From an uncultured bacterium (GTDB lineage Bacteria > Actinomycetota > Actinomycetes > S36-B12): 6,842 bases of DNA. Position numbers and translations under genes: made by a program. The notes under the pieces were generated by a model. The model had not been told where the DNA came from. It saw nothing but the letters and a program-made list of their open reading frames with translations, and searched no databases. Within the stretch, counting starts at the first letter, position 1. Each line of letters begins with the position of its first letter. Shown here in pieces: positions 5,460-6,842 of this stretch. The stretch is taken from NCBI GenBank assembly GCA_903954205.1, contig CAJBMR010000463.1, positions 1 through 6,842 of the forward strand, read 5' to 3'.

Positions 5460-6757
5460 GAGACGGGGCGCCCGAGGGCGCGGTAGGTCCACCCGGCCTC
5501 GCGCCAGCGATCCACGTCGAGGGCGTTGCGGGCGTCGATGAGCGAGGCCTGGCGCACCACGGGCGTAATGGTCGCGGGATCGAGGTCGCGGTAGTCGGCC
5601 CACTCGGTGAGCAGCAGGACGACATCGGCATCGCGAGCAGCATCGAGTGGAGAGTCGGCGTACTCGAGTTGGGGGAAGAGCCTGCGCGCATTGTCGACGG
5701 CGCGCGGATCGTGGACGGTGACGATGGCACCAGCGGTGTGCAGTGCGGCCGCGACATGGAGCGCGGGGGAGTCGCGGACATCATCGCTGTCGGGCTTGAA
5801 CGCCGCGCCCCACACAGCGACTCGACGCCCTGAGGCCTCGCCACCCATCGCCTCGAGCGCAAGGTCGACGGTGTGCTGGCGGCGCCGGATATTGATGTCG
5901 TCGATGTCGCGCAGGAACATGAGCGCCTCGTCGACGCCGAGCTCGCCGGCGCGCGCCATGAATGCTCGGATGTCCTTAGGCAGGCACCCGCCGCCGAAGC
6001 CCAGACCCGCGCGTAGGAACTGCGGGCCGATGCGCGGGTCCATGCCCAGCGCGGCCGACAGGGTCACGATGTCTCCACCGGTGGCTTCGCACACCTCGGC
6101 CATGGCGTTGATGAATGAGATCTTGGTGGCCAGGAAGGCATTGGCCGCCACCTTGACTAGTTCGGCGGTGGCGAAGTCGGTCACCAGCAGCGGGGTGCCG
6201 GCGTCGAGCAATGCGGCATAGACCTCGCGTAGCACGGCCTCATCGGCCGCGTCCCTGACTCCGAAGACAAGGCGGTCGGGGCGCAGCGTGTCCTCCACCG
6301 CATGGCCCTCGCGCAGGAATTCCGGATTCCAGGCGACATGCGCTCCGGTCGCCGACACGCGTTCGGCGATACCCGCCGCGGTGCCGACCGGGACGGTCGA
6401 CTTGCCCACGAGCAGTGCTCCGGCGTCGAGCACAGGGATCAGGGCATCGACCGCGCCGTGGACCTGGGTCAAGTCGGCGGCGGGAGATTCCGCTCGCTGG
6501 GGAGTGCCCACGCAGACGAAGTGCACCCGCGCCCCGGCCGCATCGGCCGGATCGGTGGAGAAGCGCAACCGCCCCGTCGCCAGCCCGCGCTGCAGCACCT
6601 CGTCGAGGCCCGGCTCCCAGAAGGGCACCGTGCCTGACGCCAGCGCCGCGACCTTGGCCGGATCCGTGTCGATGCCCACCACGTCATGGCCCAACTCCGC
6701 CATGCACGCGGCATGGGTCGCCCCCAGGTAGCCGGTCCCCACCACGCTCATGCGCAC
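5456..6757 (-). CDS. ugd: UDP-glucose 6-dehydrogenase
   Basis: This enzyme oxidises UDP-glucose to UDP-glucuronate with two NAD+ in the cytoplasm, feeding envelope or exopolysaccharide synthesis. The 433-residue protein has the full set of motifs: GTGYLG (7-12) with Asp30 at the end of the second strand for NAD, KSTVPVGT (119-126), NPEFLREGHAVED (144-156), Lys202 in the ELVKVAANAF helix, and GFGGGCLPKD (253-262) with catalytic Cys258. The C-terminal domain has WGAAFKPDSDDVRDSP (316-331) with Arg328. An ATG at 6814 would lengthen the protein by 19 residues unlike the family. GTG at 6757 gives the normal MRMSVVGTGYLG beginning and has a -10 hexamer 7 nt upstream; ATG at 6751 is the other option. 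Related UDP-sugar dehydrogenases, such as GDP-mannose dehydrogenase, are less likely by motif and length. Confidence 0.93.
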   Translation of the reverse strand: MRMSVVGTGYLGATHAACMAELGHDVVGIDTDPAKVAALASGTVPFWEPGLDEVLQRGLATGRLRFSTDPADAAGARVHFVCVGTPQRAESPAADLTQVHGAVDALIPVLDAGALLVGKSTVPVGTAAGIAERVSATGAHVAWNPEFLREGHAVEDTLRPDRLVFGVRDAADEAVLREVYAALLDAGTPLLVTDFATAELVKVAANAFLATKISFINAMAEVCEATGGDIVTLSAALGMDPRIGPQFLRAGLGFGGGCLPKDIRAFMARAGELGVDEALMFLRDIDDINIRRRQHTVDLALEAMGGEASGRRVAVWGAAFKPDSDDVRDSPALHVAAALHTAGAIVTVHDPRAVDNARRLFPQLEYADSPLDAARDADVVLLLTEWADYRDLDPATITPVVRQASLIDARNALDVDRWREAGWTYRALGRPVS

Positions 6758-6764
6758 GCCCCGG

Positions 6765-6770
6765 AGCCTA
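6765..6770 (-). promoter_or_regulatory. Predicted -10 of ugd (leaderless)
   Basis: TAGGCT on the minus strand ends 7 nt before the ugd GTG at 6757. This places the transcription start at or beside the start codon and argues against the longer ATG start at 6814, which would lie upstream of the promoter. Confidence 0.6.
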
Positions 6771-6802
6771 GTCGCCGAGGTGGTGCCCCCGGACGTCGCC
6801 GA

Positions 6803-6808
6803 TAGGCT
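6803..6808 (+). promoter_or_regulatory. Possible -10 for a plus-strand gene beyond the right edge
   Basis: TAGGCT on the plus strand matches TANNNT, which would start a transcript near 6815. It precedes the ribosome-site sequence at 6833-6840. No coding sequence of this gene is visible in the window, so the assignment rests on context alone. Confidence 0.35.
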
Positions 6809-6832
6809 CATCACAGTCCGACGGGGCCGAAG

Positions 6833-6840
6833 AGGGAGGA
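6833..6840 (+). promoter_or_regulatory. Strong Shine-Dalgarno sequence (AGGGAGGA) at the window edge
   Basis: AGGGAGGA matches the anti-Shine-Dalgarno end of 16S rRNA well and is much stronger than any ribosome site elsewhere in the window. It ends two bases before the edge, so a plus-strand start codon is expected within about 10 bases beyond 6842, giving a gene divergent from ugd. Confidence 0.5.
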
Positions 6841-6842
6841 TC

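Noticed and set aside
5607..6221. A 204-codon plus-strand open frame across ugd
   Set aside because: The Ser/Ala/Arg-rich, low-complexity translation is a mirror of the ugd coding sequence, which has every catalytic motif.
1..6842. Mobile element, toxin-antitoxin, defence or CRISPR content
   Set aside because: No transposase, integrase, repeat array or defence-type domain was found. Every gene belongs to a conserved family and the codon style is uniform.

Overview
The window looks like chromosomal housekeeping DNA from a high-GC Gram-positive bacterium (Actinomycetota). The evidence is the strongly G/C-biased third codon positions, the frequent GTG starts, the TANNNT -10 elements directly in front of start codons, and the gene order. 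Acyl-CoA carboxylase beta, biotin ligase, a PH-domain membrane protein, GtrA, purK and purE occur in the same neighbourhood in mycobacteria (accD5, birA, Rv3278c, Rv3277, purK, purE, from memory). I cannot name a genus. I see no insertion sequence, phage gene, CRISPR array, tRNA or rRNA, and no stretch over 300 bases without a gene.

Layout. Bases 1-328 (minus) hold the N-terminus of a propionyl/acetyl-CoA carboxylase beta subunit that runs off the left edge. It diverges from birA (346-1137, plus) across only 17 bp. After a 75-bp gap come a two-helix membrane protein with a bacterial PH-like domain (1213-1779) and, overlapping it by 11 bp, a class III adenylate cyclase with all six canonical catalytic residues (1769-2755). 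A GtrA-family membrane protein (2759-3289, minus) converges on the cyclase with a 3-bp gap. It diverges from purK (3358-4530), purE (4523-5023) and a YccU-like CoA-binding protein (5016-5459), three plus-strand genes chained by two 8-bp overlaps. A UDP-glucose 6-dehydrogenase (5456-6757, minus) converges on this operon, with both stop codons sharing a single CTAG. A plus-strand gene probably begins just past the right edge.

How the genes work together. BirA attaches biotin to the carrier subunit that works with the carboxylase beta chain, so the divergent pair is functionally linked. The PH-like protein and the cyclase form a coupled pair of unknown shared purpose, possibly cAMP signalling tied to the membrane. 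PurK and PurE carry out the two-step N5-CAIR route of purine synthesis. GtrA and UDP-glucose dehydrogenase both point to cell-envelope polysaccharide work.

The most notable signal is regulatory. Five start codons (carboxylase beta, birA, gtrA, purK and ugd) each have a TANNNT hexamer ending 6 or 7 nt upstream, which predicts leaderless mRNAs. For the carboxylase/birA pair one 7-mer, TANNNTA, reads as a -10 on both strands at exactly mirrored distances. I found no strong case for a wholly new biochemical system; the rest is a well-conserved actinobacterial locus.
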